This document shows, piece by piece, positions 46,701 to 63,224 of a stretch of 64,000 bases of DNA (its first letter is position 1; each line of letters starts with the position of its first letter). The position numbers were made by a program, and so were the translations under genes. The stretch covers positions 18,637,820 through 18,701,819 of the forward strand of contig NC_044582.1 in assembly GCF_901933205.1 (NCBI RefSeq), read 5' to 3'. Under the pieces are notes generated by a model. That model saw only the letters and a program-made list of their open reading frames with translations, was not told the origin of the DNA and ran no database searches. This stretch comes from Camarhynchus parvulus. Taxonomy: Eukaryota; Chordata; Aves; Passeriformes; Thraupidae.

Positions 46701-49471
46701 CCTGGGCAGGGCTGTCCCCCCCAGCACAGGATTTCCTGAGGGATGGGGATGCAGGAGCTGCACGAGCCCTTGGCACAACAGACAATTTTCCAGCACACAG
46801 CTCAGGTACTGAGGCTCAGCCTGGGAAAGGGGAGGAATGGGGGATCAGCTTGTGCTCCTGGCTCCCAGCAACTGCAGAATAAATTGCTTGTCTTAGCCTG
46901 AGGTAATTTTTTCATGTGTCTGATCCTTCCAACTTTTACCTGGGCACACTCAGTGCAGGTGGCTCAGTGCCTGCCAAAATCTGGGCTGATGCTACTGCAA
47001 TAGAAAAGAAATTCTGCAAGAATGAACCACGTAGCTGTGCACAGGGAGGATTTGCTGTGGCAGCATCACTGTTCCAAACTGCACCCAGATATCCATGTGC
47101 AAACAAGATTGTTGCTCTTTTCAGCGAATTTTAATAGTGACCATTAATACAGTTGTCAGGGAAGTGACAACGCTTTGTTTTCCTATTACCAAGCAAAAAT
47201 GTGCAATATCTGTTCTTTTTAGTTGGCAGGTTGAGTGTGAACACTTTTAATTAACAGTTTGCTTCATGCTTGTCCCTTCATATTTTCCTCTTCCTGCACT
47301 GGAGGTTTAAATGTATTTTTTATCCCAATGAGCCACCCAACCTCACTCTTTAGGAGCCACCACTAAAGCTGTGGTTGCCAGGGCACACTTCTTCCCACCC
47401 ATTCTCTTTCCAAGGAGAGCTGAAATGAAGGACCTTCTTCTCCATAACCAAACACCCACCCTCATGGGCCAACCAATGCTCAGGATTAACCATTTTTCAG
47501 TACTTTGGTGAGAAGGGAAGAGTTAAACCCCTCCCCATGGCAGTTCCAGGATGGGAGGCAGGAATGATGCTCCTGTTTCTGCCCTCAGGGAACAGGAACA
47601 AGCCCACGGCCCAGGCAGCTGCTGTGGGTTTGCTGGTGACAGAAATGTGGCTTTTTTTCTGCACTGGGTACTGAGCAGTGCCATGGAAAATGCGTTTAAT
47701 TAGCTCGGAGTAAAATAATCCCCTCCATATCTCTCACATAAAATTAGCCATTATTTCTGCTGATATCAAGTTACCAGCTGTTGCAACTGCTGTTGTGGGT
47801 TGGAACAGCAGAAAATATGAATCTGACAAATGAGAGGGAAGGCAGGGAATGCTAAAAGCTTTCCTTCACACCCTCAGTGTCTGTGACACCAAACACTGCA
47901 GAGGTGCCTGGGATCAGTGCTGGAGAGCTGGGAATCCAAGGGATGGGGTTTGGTGGCTGCTCTGCTGCCTCTGGAGCTTTGGGCAGGGCTGTGCATGGGG
48001 TTTTTCACAGCACAATTAGCTAAAACCAAAGGCCATGACTTGGGTTGTCCCTCCTGCTGGGCACGTGGGGCTGCTCACAATTCACTCTTTGGTTACCCTG
48101 GAATTGCATTTCCAGCTTCATCCAAGGTGCCCTGGGCTGGGAGAGACTGAGGAAAGCAATGTGTGGGTTGTTTCTAAATTTGCAGTCAAAGAAAATTAAA
48201 TCCATTTGCAGTAGAAAATAGCTACAGAAGAGAACAAGCCACTAGGAACTTGTAAAATCATATATTTACAGTGATCATAAACCCAGAACTCTGGTCAATA
48301 AACCCACAAATGCCTTCTTAGCAAGGATGAACAATAACTGTAACGTGCAAGTAAGAGGATATAAATATTCAACAAAGAAAGATCAAATTTGATTTTTTTT
48401 TTGCAACATCTAGACACGCTCCTACGTATTTTAAAAGAACCTTTGAAGTGTTTTTCAGGCAGTTTGGTTTTTAAAGCATTACATGATTCATACAGCTACA
48501 TCAGGCCTAAAGCAGTAGTAAAACTTCATTAGGGCCCTCAGCTTTGCAAGGCTCCAACTCCCTTCTCTTCATCCCCTCAGAAGCTGCAGGAGAAATTCCA
48601 CAGGCAGGAATTTTGGGAGCAGTGCTCCCTCTTTGCTCCTGGAGCAGGGACATGTCCCTGTGTCAGGGGACAGCCCATGATGGGCACAGCAGCTCAGGGC
48701 ACCTCCTGTACCCGGGATTGTCACTGGGGGAAAGCACTGCCTGCATTATTCACTGCAAAACGCTGCCATTTGAAAATCTGCAACGAGATCAATTAAACTT
48801 CGGATTCCATCAGTTTTCCTAGAATTGGCTGGCTTGGGTCGGCTACAGATGTGTGGCTGTGGAGGGAAGCATCCATCAGAGTCAGCACAGCTCAGCTACC
48901 CCAGCTCCTCATCGCTCCACACTAACACGTTCCCTACTACCACGGTGCCATTAAGATTTATTTTTTAATACATTCTTAGTCAATTCTTCCATCAGTGGGG
49001 AGTTATTTGGGAAGGAGTGTTGGTCCTACAGTTGGTTTTCCCCCCTCCAGCAGAGTCTGCTCAGCCCTCATTCAAGTCTCACCTACCAGAGAGAGAATCT
49101 GACTCAACAGGGTCAAATGTGTTCTGGGTCCCAGTCCTCTTCCCCCTCCTCCAAAGCACAACCACAGAAGAACAATATAGAAATAAATAATAAAATTGCT
49201 GTTGGGTGTGTTCTACCTACAGCACAACATTGCAACTTAAAATAAAACACTGTAATTTCATTATTTAATATGATCAGATTTAGAAGTAAGCATTGTACAA
49301 ATGGGATTCCTGTCCCCACTATCCAGAGGAGTATTTTGAACCTATTTTAGAAGCTGTATTTAGTTTTATTATTTTATATAATACCATCTTTTGTGGGCTG
49401 TGACTTGCTTGAAGCTTTGCTACGTTCTAATTGAAAAAGATGTGATTTCATCACTGAGTTCTCTCAGATAT

Positions 49472-49610
49472 CACAGAGTCACAGAGTGGTTTGGGTTGGG
49501 AGGGACCTTAAAGCCCATCCAGTGCCTCTCCTGCCACCTTCCAATGTCCCAGGTGGCTCCAAGCCCCATCCAGCCAGGCCTTGGACACTTCCAGGGATGG
49601 GGAGTCCACA
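49472..49610 (-). mobile_element. CR1 LINE 3' fragment
   Basis: CACAGAGTCACAGAGTGGTT plus TGGGTTGGGAGGGACC tail, then GGACACTTCCAGGGATGGGG. Short, about 1 kb before the LRRN1 coding exon. Confidence 0.88.
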
Positions 49611-50470
49611 CAGCACAACCTGATTATTTTAGTCACAGAAAAACCCAAACCTTTTCTTTGAGAAGTCTGAACTGCACTCACCAGAGTGATTTTCCAATGA
49701 AGGGAGAAGGGGAAAGATTTTACTAGGAGGTTTTCCTGGAGTATGTGTTCAGAGCCCCACGGTACACCAGATGTTCTGCAGTGCCTGGACACAGCTGGGT
49801 TAATTTAAAGGCACTCTTGCATGAACAACTTCAGGCTAAGCAGATACAAATGTGGGGCTTACACAGCAATTTGGAATTGTGGTGAACAGTTCATACCATC
49901 ACAATGCAGTACAAACAGCTGAAATAAGGGCAGTACATTCATTTAATCAAATTTACTGTTCTTGTTTGGTGCTGAGCTGGATTAAATCTAAGCTGTTATC
50001 TGGAACTGATTTGATTAACTGGGATAAATTTTGGCAAAGTTCATAAGCATTTAGCTTCAAACTTGTAAACCAGCAGCTTCCTGAGCCTTAATGTCACACG
50101 GCTGAAGTCCCAGCCTTGGGGACAGGGGTTGGGTGTTGATTCTCTCAGACCCTGCTTTGCTCACCAGCACATCCTCCACCCTCAGCACTCCCAAGCCATT
50201 CAAACAGCTCCTGCAGGGTAAATCTGAAAGGTATCCATCCCAGAGTTTTATTTTTAGATAGTTCACTTGGAGAGATTTCTCATGTTAATCCCAAGAAGGA
50301 AAGAGTTCCAAACCTTACATAATTTACCTACACCAGATTGGGATTTTTGGAAGAGATTACTGTTAAAATAAGGATTGTTTTCAGATATTTTCTTTCAAAG
50401 GTTGAAGAAACTAAATAATAGATGAACTGTATATGAGCTGAGCATAACATATACCCTAATCTGCTTTCAG

Positions 50471-52854
<2,384 letters not shown>

Positions 52855-54080
52855 CTCAGAGGATATTTTGCTTCTGGTAGTAAGGAGCACAAAGACTTTT
52901 TTGCTTTATTCTGCAAAAACAACGAGTTGAAGACTTTTGTATTTTTGACTTTGCTAGTCCGTGGCAGAGCGGTGAGGACAGGTGGATATTTCAGGATTTT
53001 TTAGTATAGCGTATCGCAATGGGTTGACACAAATGGCAGCTTCACCTAGCTTCCACTCCTCTGGTTATTTTATTCTTTTTTTCCAGTTTTTTTTTTGTTT
53101 GTTTTTGGTTTTTTTTTTAGTTATTGTGCTAAACTTAACACTGTCCTAACTCCAGTGCTGAATAAAAAGAAGGAGGGGGCTGGGTGAGCCCCGCGTTCCC
53201 GAGCCATCGCGGGGCAGGATCGCACCGAGCTCGCCCTCAGTTTTGGACCTGCAGTGAACTAGGTTTGTGACCCTGGGCTGAGGACTCTACCCCGAGAAAA
53301 GGAGACCCTGAATGATGTTAGTTGACTGTACTGTAATGTTGTATCAACTGATTTGAATGTTTTTGACCTTCAGCAATGAGTTTTCTTTTTTATTATTATT
53401 TTTGTAGTAGTTGAAGGCTTAGGTAAAGCTAACAGGCAATAGGAATAAGTACATCCAATTTTTTAATGTAACAGACTAAACGTTAATCGTTCTTATTCTT
53501 TTTATTCTATTTAGTAGACACTTTTGAAGAATTACTAGAGTTTTGTTGTGTTTAAATCACCAACACACGGTGTTTAATGAAGGCAGAGCTATAATAAATT
53601 TAGTTTTGTTCTGATGTTTTTAATTTAGAAATCACAATAATGTATGGGGTTTAGACGTCACTAGTTTGACTGGTGATCATGTTTTGACATAAAATATATC
53701 CAAAATGTTATATAAAAAATATCATGGGGGTTTTTTTCTTGATGAAATGAAGTTTCAGGTTCAGGTTTTTTATGCATTTATGTTAATAGCAGTGTTTTCT
53801 CTGCACTAGAGGCAAAATGTGGAAAATAATTTATTGAGAAAAATGTCTCAGCATGGCTTTTGGACTGAGAGTCACATGCAGAATCAAAACTGTTTGGCAT
53901 AGGGTACACAGCAAGAAGAACTCACAGAGTGTGAACAGGACATTTTCCTTTTTGTATACTTTTCTGTTTATATTTTGAGCTAAGATAGAAATGAAGCTGA
54001 CATTTAGCTGTCATTACCATCAGTTAGGACAAAAAAAACTCAGTGCTACCAAACTGAAATAAACCAGTTGAATCTTGGAA
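52855..54080 (+). other. LRRN1: LRRN1 3'UTR with three poly(A) signal candidates
   Basis: The sequence after the stop is AT-rich with T-runs at about 53081-53120 and no open frame of note. AATAAA hexamers lie at 53161-53166, 53593-53598 and 54058-54063. The second is followed by a T/GT-rich stretch typical of a downstream element. The third would give a 3'UTR of about 1.2 kb. Which sites are used cannot be told from sequence alone. Confidence 0.6.
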
Positions 54081-55284
54081 TATACTTGAAAAGAAACTTA
54101 TTTGGATTAATGTTCCTCCAAAAGCAGAAATTAAGATTAAAACGACCAAGACAGTTACATTTGGTCCAATACTGAACTGTATTTTTTACAGGCTTAAAAT
54201 GAATCCATATTCTGGGTATTTTCCTGAATTGCTGTGGTAAAGGAGAGCAGCAGTGATCTGTGTGCACTGGGTACAATATAAAGGCATCATTTACAGTTGA
54301 ACCTATGGAAATGTTGTGCTTTGTCTTTTCTGAATCCCTGGAAGTTCTGCACGTGAGTCAAGAGCAGGGTGGGCTCTGGGGAACACGTGGTCACATCACA
54401 CAGCACCCCTCAGCAACAAGCACAGCATTTTCTACACTTTATCACCACTTTGAATGTGCAATTTTTGCTTATTTTTACACACCAAATGAGTTCTTGGTAA
54501 GTAAAAGTTAATTGTTCAAATCATGGATGTGCCTGGGGCTGTGTGAAGTTTTTTAACTCATTGGCTTCTCAAATATATCCAAGTCCCCTTAAAATTTACA
54601 GATAAGCTTCAAACTTCTTTTTCCTTGTCTAAAAGTGAAAAGTTGCCAGCATTGTTTCACTAATCAGTTGCCTTGGTACAAAAACTTATCCATCCATCCA
54701 TCCCTTGGACAAGCTGCCCCCTTGGTCTGTGCTTCCACATGAGGCTGAGTGAAAGTATTAATTGTGCATTTCAATCAAGTATTTGTGCTGCTACACACAA
54801 GCCTTTCTATGTTCAGGAGATCTCATACATTTTTAATCATGTGACAATTAGATGTTGGGGTTCGGCAAGTGTCTTTTGATCATGGAGAGGAAACATGGTG
54901 AAATCATTTCTTCATCACCTTCTCCTGGATTTGTTTTTAATGTAAATGGGGCATTCCCTCATGCTGCCTTCTCCAGAAAAACTTCAGTGCAATAATTATC
55001 ATCTGGTCTGTATTCTATTCTAACCTTAAAGCTGCAGGCACAATGAATTAAACCAAGATCTCTTCTGCAGCAAAAATTCGCTCTACTTCAGCCAGAGAAA
55101 AGGACACTGAGGACAAGGCTGGCCACAGAATGTTGGCTTCCAGCTTGCATGACATCATAAAATTGTCTTTGGAAAATAATTATTGAGTAGGTGTCAGAAG
55201 GTGCAAAGCAAAGCCCCTTTTGCATCATCTCCTCAGCTTCCTGCAGCATTTTCCCAGCACCACACTGCTCTACGTGAACCTCGC

Positions 55285-55550
55285 ACACAGGCAGAAGTTC
55301 AGGTGGAGAACACGGGTAGAGGTTCAGGTAGAGAACACAGGGAGAGGTTCAGGTAAGGAACACAGGGAGAGAACACGGGTAGAGAACACGGGTAGAGGTT
55401 CAGGTGGAAAACACAGGGAGAGGTTCAGGTAAGGAACACAGGGAGAGAACACGGGTAGAGGTTCAGGTAGAGAACACAGGTAACACAGGGAGAGGTTCAG
55501 GTAGAGAACACAGGTAGAGAACACGGGCAGAGGCTCAGGTAAGGAACACA
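55285..55550. repeat. Minisatellite of about 25 bp with 15-bp sub-units
   Basis: AGAGGTTCAGGTAGAGAACACA plus GGG alternates with AAGGAACACAGGGAG and GAGAACACGGGTA variants over about ten units. Confidence 0.88.
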
Positions 55551-58500
55551 GCACTTTGGGTGCAAGGTGTTGGTTCCTTAGGGACCACAAGCTGACCAGT
55601 GCATGGGGCTGCCCTCCAGAACAGCCATCCTGCTCTTCCTCCCTCTGCCCCCTCCTCCCATCCTTGACTCCAGCTGCTCTGTGTGTGTGTGCCCTGATCT
55701 GTTTTCACCTGGCTGTCCTGGCAGATGTGGGCAGCTGCAGAAGCACAGCCAGCGGTGAAAGTGAAGGTGACAGGGACACAGGGCCACGGGGGAGGACAGA
55801 GCCACACTCCCCAGTGAGCTCAGCAACCTCCAACAGCAGCCAGGAAGAAAAGCAATGTTTAACACGTTCCTTTCCACTGGGGAATAGCAGGCTCTGTGTT
55901 CCCTCTCTTTTCTGCCATTTATCATCTTTTTAGAGCAGTGCTGTGGGAGGACTGCAGGGGAAAATGGCCTGATAAGAGGCACACACTTGTTGGGATGTGC
56001 TGATCTGCAGGATTGCAGGGAAGCTGCTGCTGCTGCTGAGTCCTGGAGGGAGCTGCAGGTCACCAGAGAGCAGCAAAAATCACCTTGTTAAGGCAGTGCA
56101 TTCTGCACACACAGCCACCTGTGCTAAGTATTTCCAGCCTTTTAATCTGACCCTGCAGATTTCTGCAGAGATCCCCTGGATATTTAAAATCTTGCTAACA
56201 AAAGAATAAAAAGTGGGGAAGAGATTAATCACATGTGGCATATAATCGTAGCAAATAACCTTCAACCTTGTGCTAGCAATTTCATTGTGCTTGCAGTTTA
56301 TTGTGAGCAAAAATAAAAATACTCTAATTGCCTTCAAAATGTATTTGCATCTGCTCTTCACTGAAGACAAAAACCGCCCCAGTTTGCTCAGAATCAGGGA
56401 TTGAGACTGGCCCCTTGGAAAACAGGAGGGGAAAAGCACTGTTAGCTTTCATTTGGCTTTTGGTTCAGAGAGGCTGTGTAAGAGCAGATATTTCATACCC
56501 AACTAAACTTCTGCACTGTTACTTCCCCTTGGTTGCCCAATAGTAAAATATTTCAGTCCCCTGAAGAATAAATAACCCACTCAAGTGTGGAATGCAGTAT
56601 TTTAGCTAAGCCCACTTTTCATCTCCTCACCTAAATCCCATTTTATTGGACTCAGAGGGTATTTTCACCCACAACCCAAGACTGACCCAGGACATGGGTT
56701 TGGAATGAGGAGCACAAACTCACCAATACTTTCACACAACCTCCAACCGTGCCCAGGACTATGGCCTGGGTCACTAAAAGGTGGCATGAAAAGAGCAGCA
56801 GTTTGGGACTGATTCCATGAAAAGGTGAAACTGGAAATATTTCAGGGAATCTGGGATCCAGAGAGAAGGGCACAAACCTGCCCCATTGCCTCTGACAATC
56901 TGGGACAGCAGCAATAAAGGAGAATTTGAGTTCAAATCAGGCAACTCCTTTTGCTTTGTGCTGGCAACCTTGAAAATCAGGCTGAGGACAAACCACCGCA
57001 ATGGAATTCCTGAAATGATTGCCGTAAACAAGTGAGGGCTGTTCTGGCCAGTCTCTACCACAGCTGTGCCCCTCCTTGGGCTCACCTGTGTCCATGTCCC
57101 CATCCTACAGAGCATCACAGTGGGTGTGCCCAGCAGGAAAAGCACAGGAACGTGGGGTGGAGCAGGGGGGAGCCACCTCACAACCCCCCAGGGCACCAGG
57201 AGTGGCAAAACCTCTGCCAGTTCTCATAGGAACCAGAGCTGAACCCCAGGGCTGCATTCCACGTGCCATGATCTACACAAACTGCAGAGCAAAGCAGATT
57301 CTGCTGATCAAAGTACTTAGAGGAGGAGGGAGATGACAGGAGGAGCATCGTGTTCAGGTTTAGCCTGGGAGCACAGCCCAGAGAGCCCTGGCTGCTCCTG
57401 CCCCTACTCCTCCTCTGCCCAGCAGAAGCACAAACAGCAGGCTGGCCCGAGCCTGGCTTGCAGAGCAGTGGAAGGAAGGTGCAGATGTTTAAGTGCCCCA
57501 CTAACAGCACTCCCAAGGAGATCCTGCAATGGCAGGAGCTATTTAAGGCCGTTTGCGAGTCCCTGAACAGCAGCTTCAAACAGGTTTTGTGGGAAATGGT
57601 GCTGTTAGCAGTTATTGAAGTGCTCCCTGTGCTCCCCCAGGGGGAAGTTCTGCTGCCACACATCCCTCAGGACTAATGCCAGAGAAGTGGATGCTGTGGC
57701 TTCCACCTTCTGGCATGTCAGGACTGGTGCTGATAGTGGAGCTACAAACCTTCAAGGTTATCAACCACAATGAACTTTTCCTGAGCTGTTTATCAGAAGG
57801 CACTGGGAGAGTTATGCTCCAGCTTTCAGCTCTATTTTAATGGAATCTGGACACCTCATTTCCTTTTGGCCCAATTTGAAAATCCCATCTTGAAAGAGTT
57901 CTCAGCGAGTTTGCTTTCCCCAGTGATTCATTCTCCTCCATGTAATTGTATGAATTGAACTTACACAGGGGCCCTGATCCTTATCTCCCCAAAGTCAATA
58001 AGGACTGCACTACTGCTATAGGTACCAGCTCATTTCACAGCCTTCTTCAACTGCCTCTGAGTTTATTTAGGAGACTGCCTTGAGAGACAGAGATCAGGAA
58101 AAAGGCAGAAAAAATGGACCAAAAGAGATGTCACAAACCATGTACAAGGGCATGTTCTTTCTTTCTAGGCCTTTCCTCTTTATTTCTCCCATTTTCACAT
58201 TTTTAACCAAATTTTATTTACTTTATTTTTCTTGGGATGAAAATTTCTGATCTGTCAGACCCATCTTCGGTATCAACCCCTGCCAAATTTCTGATCTGTC
58301 GAAATCTCTGCTGCCCTTTGGCTACCAAGCAGAAACAAAAAGTTACCAAGCAAAAACAAAATCCAGACATCCCCTATAACCCACTTATGCCTATAGCCTA
58401 CTTTTTAAATGTAGTTACAGGAAAAATTCGTTCTCTGAGCGAAGAAGTTCTACACACAGCTCTGCTGAGGTAAGAAGGATGGCTCATGTTTCTATTAAAG

Positions 58501-58683
58501 ATCCACAGCAACACAAACACTGCAGCTGCCCCAGCATAAAGAACAGCACGTGGGTCAATACATGCAAGGAACCCCTAACACACTGAAAACAGAGCAGCCT
58601 CCCAGTCTCTCACTGGATTCTCCCCTCACATTTATCCAGTCAGCAAACACGAGCTTAATAGCACGAGCTCAAATGATCAGCAC

Positions 58684-58807
58684 AGATAAAAGATAAAATA
58701 GATACTGCGACTATTTTGCCTGCAGCAAATAATTTAAAAGCCGTTTAATAATTCAAATCATATGCAAAACAAGATACTGTAGTATTTAATATCAAGTTTT
58801 CTTATCT
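58684..58807. promoter_or_regulatory. Candidate GATA-rich AT element
   Basis: AGATAA at 58684 and 58691, AGATAC at 58700 and TTATCT at 58802 lie in AT-rich, repeat-free DNA with a TATGCAAA near 58761. Speculative. Confidence 0.2.
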
Positions 58808-60279
58808 CTGTAGGGAAGTCAGCATAGAAACCATCAGTGCTGGGTGGCAGAAACCACTGGATAAATGGAATGAAAAGGTTAATTATATTTCAGGTCTTTT
58901 CATCTAAATATTCTCCAGCACTTATGAGCCAAAGGTTCCTTCTGCTGCAAGTTCCTTGTCCTTGTGAAGTTCCTGAAGCCCAAACATTTACAAGTCTCCC
59001 AGCAGCAGCTGCTTCAGCCCCTGAGTCCTTCTGGAGAGCACCTGCAGCCTCCTCTGAAGAGACAGCACCTTCCAGATCCCATCTCAAAGCCAAGAGCTGC
59101 TTCACTTTCTTATCCCTTAACCTTCTAAATGGAAAGAAACAGTTTACACCTAAAATCATTAATCTTAATACTCTCCCAATAGTCTGTGTGATTGTTGTAA
59201 CCTCTGCCATGAGTGAAAGCAAAGCTGTCAAGGAATGAAAGGGAGAATAAATCCTCCCCAGTTCATCCTGCAGATGAAGCCCGGAAAACCTCCACCCTCT
59301 CAATCAGCACATGCATGTCCCTGATTTACTCCAACTCCTCCGAGCTAAACAGAATTCTTATTTCATTTAAGGAGGTGAGTGACCGATGGCTGGGGCAGGA
59401 GCAGGGTCAGCAACCATCCCAAGCCCTGCCCGTGAGGATTTGTTGGAATGGTGGCTCCTCTCCCTTCAGCAGCGACAGAGACTCCCAAAAAACCTCACTG
59501 GGGGTGAAAGACAGGAGTTCAACTGCTGTTAGGGAAAAGCTGCGTCTTAGGAAAAGCCAGGGCCAATTTCCAGGTTGATAGACCTTGAAAAGATGGCAGC
59601 ATTTGAGAGAAGCTGCTGCAGAGTGCTGCGGATTCCAGGCCAGGAACGTGGAGCAGCTCCAGTCACGGTGCTTTGTGTTTAATGCCCAGAAGTGATAAAT
59701 CTCCTTTGTAATTTGAATGTTCCTAAGCCTACCCACTGCTCAGGCTTTTATTAATTCAGAATTCACCGTGATGAACTCCTGGTGGAGTGGGCTGCGCAGC
59801 TGGATGTGCAGAATCCCAAAGTGTTTGCTATGAATTAACCAAACACCCACCAAAATCTAAATTCCTGCTGATTCCAGTCCTCCTGTGACAGCTTCTACCC
59901 TAACATGGCTCCTTGTTAGAACCAGCAATTCTGCAATTAACTCCTTACTCAGACACAATTTGCACTGTGACAAAGGACAATCTTGCTCAAATAAAGATTT
60001 CAGAGTTTGACTTGCAAGTTGTACATGTCACAGAAACACGGCTGGCTGACTGATGAGATTCTTGCTGCTTCAATTGTAATTCCACCCAGGAAAATGGTGT
60101 CCTTCCATGGAAAATAGCAATAAATCACATATGCATATTCCTGTCATGTGAGGCAGGTGGAAAAGTGCTCTCAGTACAATAATTCTGGTTTGACTTTGCA
60201 TATATTTCTCTCTCTCCTCTCTTTTAGTGCCATTTACACTATGACAGAAGTCAAGTGAAAAATGGAGGAAGTGTGGACC

Positions 60280-60480
60280 ATGGAAGATCAGCAGCTGGAA
60301 AGGATCCACAAGGATCATCCACAGCCACCCCTGGCCCAGCACAGACCCCCAAATCCCACCTGGGCATCCCTGGGAGGGTTTTCCAAAGGCACCTGGAGCT
60401 CTGGGGCTGTGCCCATTCCCTGGGGAGCCTGGGCAGTGCCAGCACCTCTGGGGGAAGAACCTTCTCCTGATCTCAATCGA
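60280..60480 (-). mobile_element. CR1 LINE fragment
   Basis: GGGTTTTCCAAAGGCACCTG, then GAGCTCTGGGGCTGTGCCCA and TGGGGGAAGAACCTTCTCCT, match antisense CR1 of the same subfamily as 33970. Confidence 0.8.
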
Positions 60481-63224
60481 ACAAAAAGAATTAAACTCTG
60501 TATATGGAGTTGCCATTTAAAAAAACAGCTAGCGTGTGTAAATACCATCAAGCTTCAGCGCCCCAGGTATAAAATGACTTTTTATGAAAACAAAAAATCC
60601 ATTACAATTACACAGAAAAATAGGGAATAAAAATGAGCCACCACTGGAACTGGGACACATGGACAGGATCTCACTGGAGTGAAAATCCCATCAGTAATTA
60701 GCAGCTCCTGGGGACAAGGAGCAGTAAACCCCTGGCTGGAGTAAGAAAGCTTCATTACACCACTACAAGACATTTAGCTACACATAAATGGAAAATATTT
60801 ACATCCTCCTAAATATATAAGTAAAAAACCCTAGAGATAAATAAAAAAATGTACAAAAATTCCTGCTGGAACCAGTACTGGGTGTGCCACACTTCCACAC
60901 CAGGACTGGCAGAGCTGCACTGCTCTGGAAACAGCCAAAATTGGGATTTCTGCACAAGAACTGCCTGCAAGACTTCTCAGCTGCCTGAGGTACGACAGCA
61001 GGACATTGTGGCTGTGATGGATCCATGAGGAACACCTCGCTGGCAGGTTTGCAATCTGCTGGAATTCTGGGATCTCTGGAGCCAGGCAGGAGCCCAGGAA
61101 CTGACTGTTCAATACAACCCAGTGACAGCCAGGACATTCCTCACTGTCCCATGTCCATGTGCCCACAGAGAGTGGGGCTTGCTGTGATCTCCCTTGAGCC
61201 TCTCCAGATCCCAACTTGTTAAAATCTTTGATTTTTTTAATTCCATTTTTGATGAAATGCAATGCTGCTGTTCAGATCTAAAACATAAGCTCTCATTCTG
61301 CATGCAAGCCAGGCTGTGACAGGCACTAATACCCAGAATTAGTATGCAGCTAGGAGCACATTTAAATTTATCCCAAATTGATATGGAATCCTCTGACAAA
61401 TGTCTGTCAGGAGGCAGACAGGACCCAGCTCCATGGGCTTTGGCATATTGCCTTTCTACAGGTTTTAGGTCACTTCAAGACAGAAATGGTCATTATCTTT
61501 TCAATATAAAATGATATAAAAGTTTCTAGGTGGTTCCAGTGTGTCCAATTATCCATCCCCTGGCATCCTCTCCTGGGAAGAGTGTCAGTGAACAAGGATC
61601 TGTCATTAGCACCATCACTGCACCAGAGCAGTCCCTGTCAGGAGCAGCTCCACAATACACTTGCTGCTCTTTCATGGTGAACCACCTCCATCTTCTGTAC
61701 CAATTAGATAAAAAGTATAAAAGAAGCGAGGCATTAATTAGCAAAACGCAGTTGCTGCGTGCCCCATGCAGGAGGGGAGAGCTGGGGAGGAAAGCAGACA
61801 CCACTTGCTGTAAAAGCTCTGGGGGAGGATTTTTACCCTTTCTCTCTTTTCCTGCGGCACTGGGGTCAGCCCAGCTGACAGCAGGTTGTCATTCCTGCCC
61901 CACAAAAGAAGAGATAAAAGCTTTATCTGTGCCATGAAGAAAGCAGGAACAAACAGGGCACAGACCTTCAGGTGATGCGCACAGCTCCATGAATTCTGTA
62001 CTTTAAGGTCCTTATTTTAATTAATTGTAATCAATTTAATGCAATTTAAGTATTGTTGTCTTGGGGCTAGAACCTTTTCAAGCCCCATTTTAAAAGGAAT
62101 GGTGATAAATCATAAAAAAGAGGGATTTTCGTAAATTATTTTTTTAAATGGTAAATACAACAGCAAAATCTACCAGGATTTCAGTATTTCACCTCCTCCT
62201 TTCTTCCCCATCTGCAGCACAGTTATTCTGTACATTGCTCTTCATGAAACCAAAGGATTTATGGATATTATTTCCATAGTCCAGTGAAGCAATAATCCCC
62301 ACAGAGAAACAGTGCAAATCTCATCGTTCGCTGGCCTCAATTTTTCCAGACATTTTAAATTCAGGAATAATATTGCAGAAATCATCCAGCAGAAGATCAG
62401 CTGCATAAGAAAAACAGCCCTTTACAACTGAGGGCTTAATCTATATATTCAAAACCATACAATATTACATTTTTAATATTTCAAAGTTCAGCTTCACTCC
62501 TGTAGCAGATTCCTGCAACTTTTACCATCCAAATTAATAATAAATTCTGACTATTCATCAATGCAGCCAAACTGAGACATGGTACTTCTTAGAGCTCATA
62601 TTTTCTGAAAAAAAAACTTACTCCTAAACATTATTCTTTTGAATAATTAGTTCATTGACATTCTCGTGCTAAAGAAAATATCATTGGTAATTTATAGAAG
62701 TTGCATGAAGAGTAATAAGAGTTCAAAACCCCATTGTGAGATAAATGAAGCCCACAGGTCACTGAAAAGCAGCTCTAATGATATGCACAAGAATTATCCT
62801 TCAGCCAGGCTGAGCAGAGCCCTGCCCCATGTCAGAGCAGCCTGAGCTCAGATATTTGATCCCATAGCCCTGGATAAAATCTCTGCTTTGGCTCTGGAGA
62901 GATGCTGGGCCTGGTTTGGAGAGGCTGCTGGAGCCCAGAATAAAACATCGCCAGATTACAGATCCTTCCAACCCCCGTTCTGAACAAGGGCTGACGTTTC
63001 CTCTCTCCTCCAGCCGCCAAACCCTTCTGCATTTCAGATCTCTCCCCATTATCTCACACCTCAGAGACACAACCTTGCACCACCGTGCTGTCGTTGACTT
63101 CATCTGTTTGCTTTCATCACTCCATTTGCACATCCTTATCGTATTATTATTATTCCTCACGGAGCTGTGCAGCCAGGCAATGTGTGAGTTCAGGAACACA
63201 CATGGAAAATGGCTCTGAAATAAC
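60481..63224. other. 3' flank, no gene seen
   Basis: Noncoding. 62.0-62.75 kb is AT-rich and repeat-free and could hold a conserved element. No coding frame is convincing. Confidence 0.5.

Larger units (their letters stand above)
35453..50470 (+). other. LRRN1: Inferred LRRN1 intron 1 (about 15 kb)
   Basis: This runs from the GTGAGT donor in the CpG island to the CTGCTTTCAG acceptor before the coding exon. No coding frame inside it resembles a known protein apart from a CR1 tail. It carries CR1 copies at 37305-37556, 40385-40866, 46396-46700 and 49472-49610, and one LTR at 45859-46256. AT-rich, repeat-poor stretches at about 38.3-38.7, 41.5-42.2, 44.6-45.5, 47.1-47.8 and 48.2-48.5 kb hold no visible gene and could contain enhancers. 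Confidence 0.5.
54081..60279. other. 3' flank of LRRN1, no second gene seen
   Basis: Noncoding apart from the minisatellite at 55.3 kb. A + frame at 57350-57676 begins with a leader-like hydrophobic run but starts at GTG, not ATG. The next genes expected by synteny (SUMF1 side) are not recognised here. Confidence 0.55.

Noticed and set aside
57350..57676. 108-codon frame with a leader-like hydrophobic run and two sequons
   Set aside because: It begins at GTG rather than ATG, has no recognised homologue, and shows no convincing splice or promoter context.
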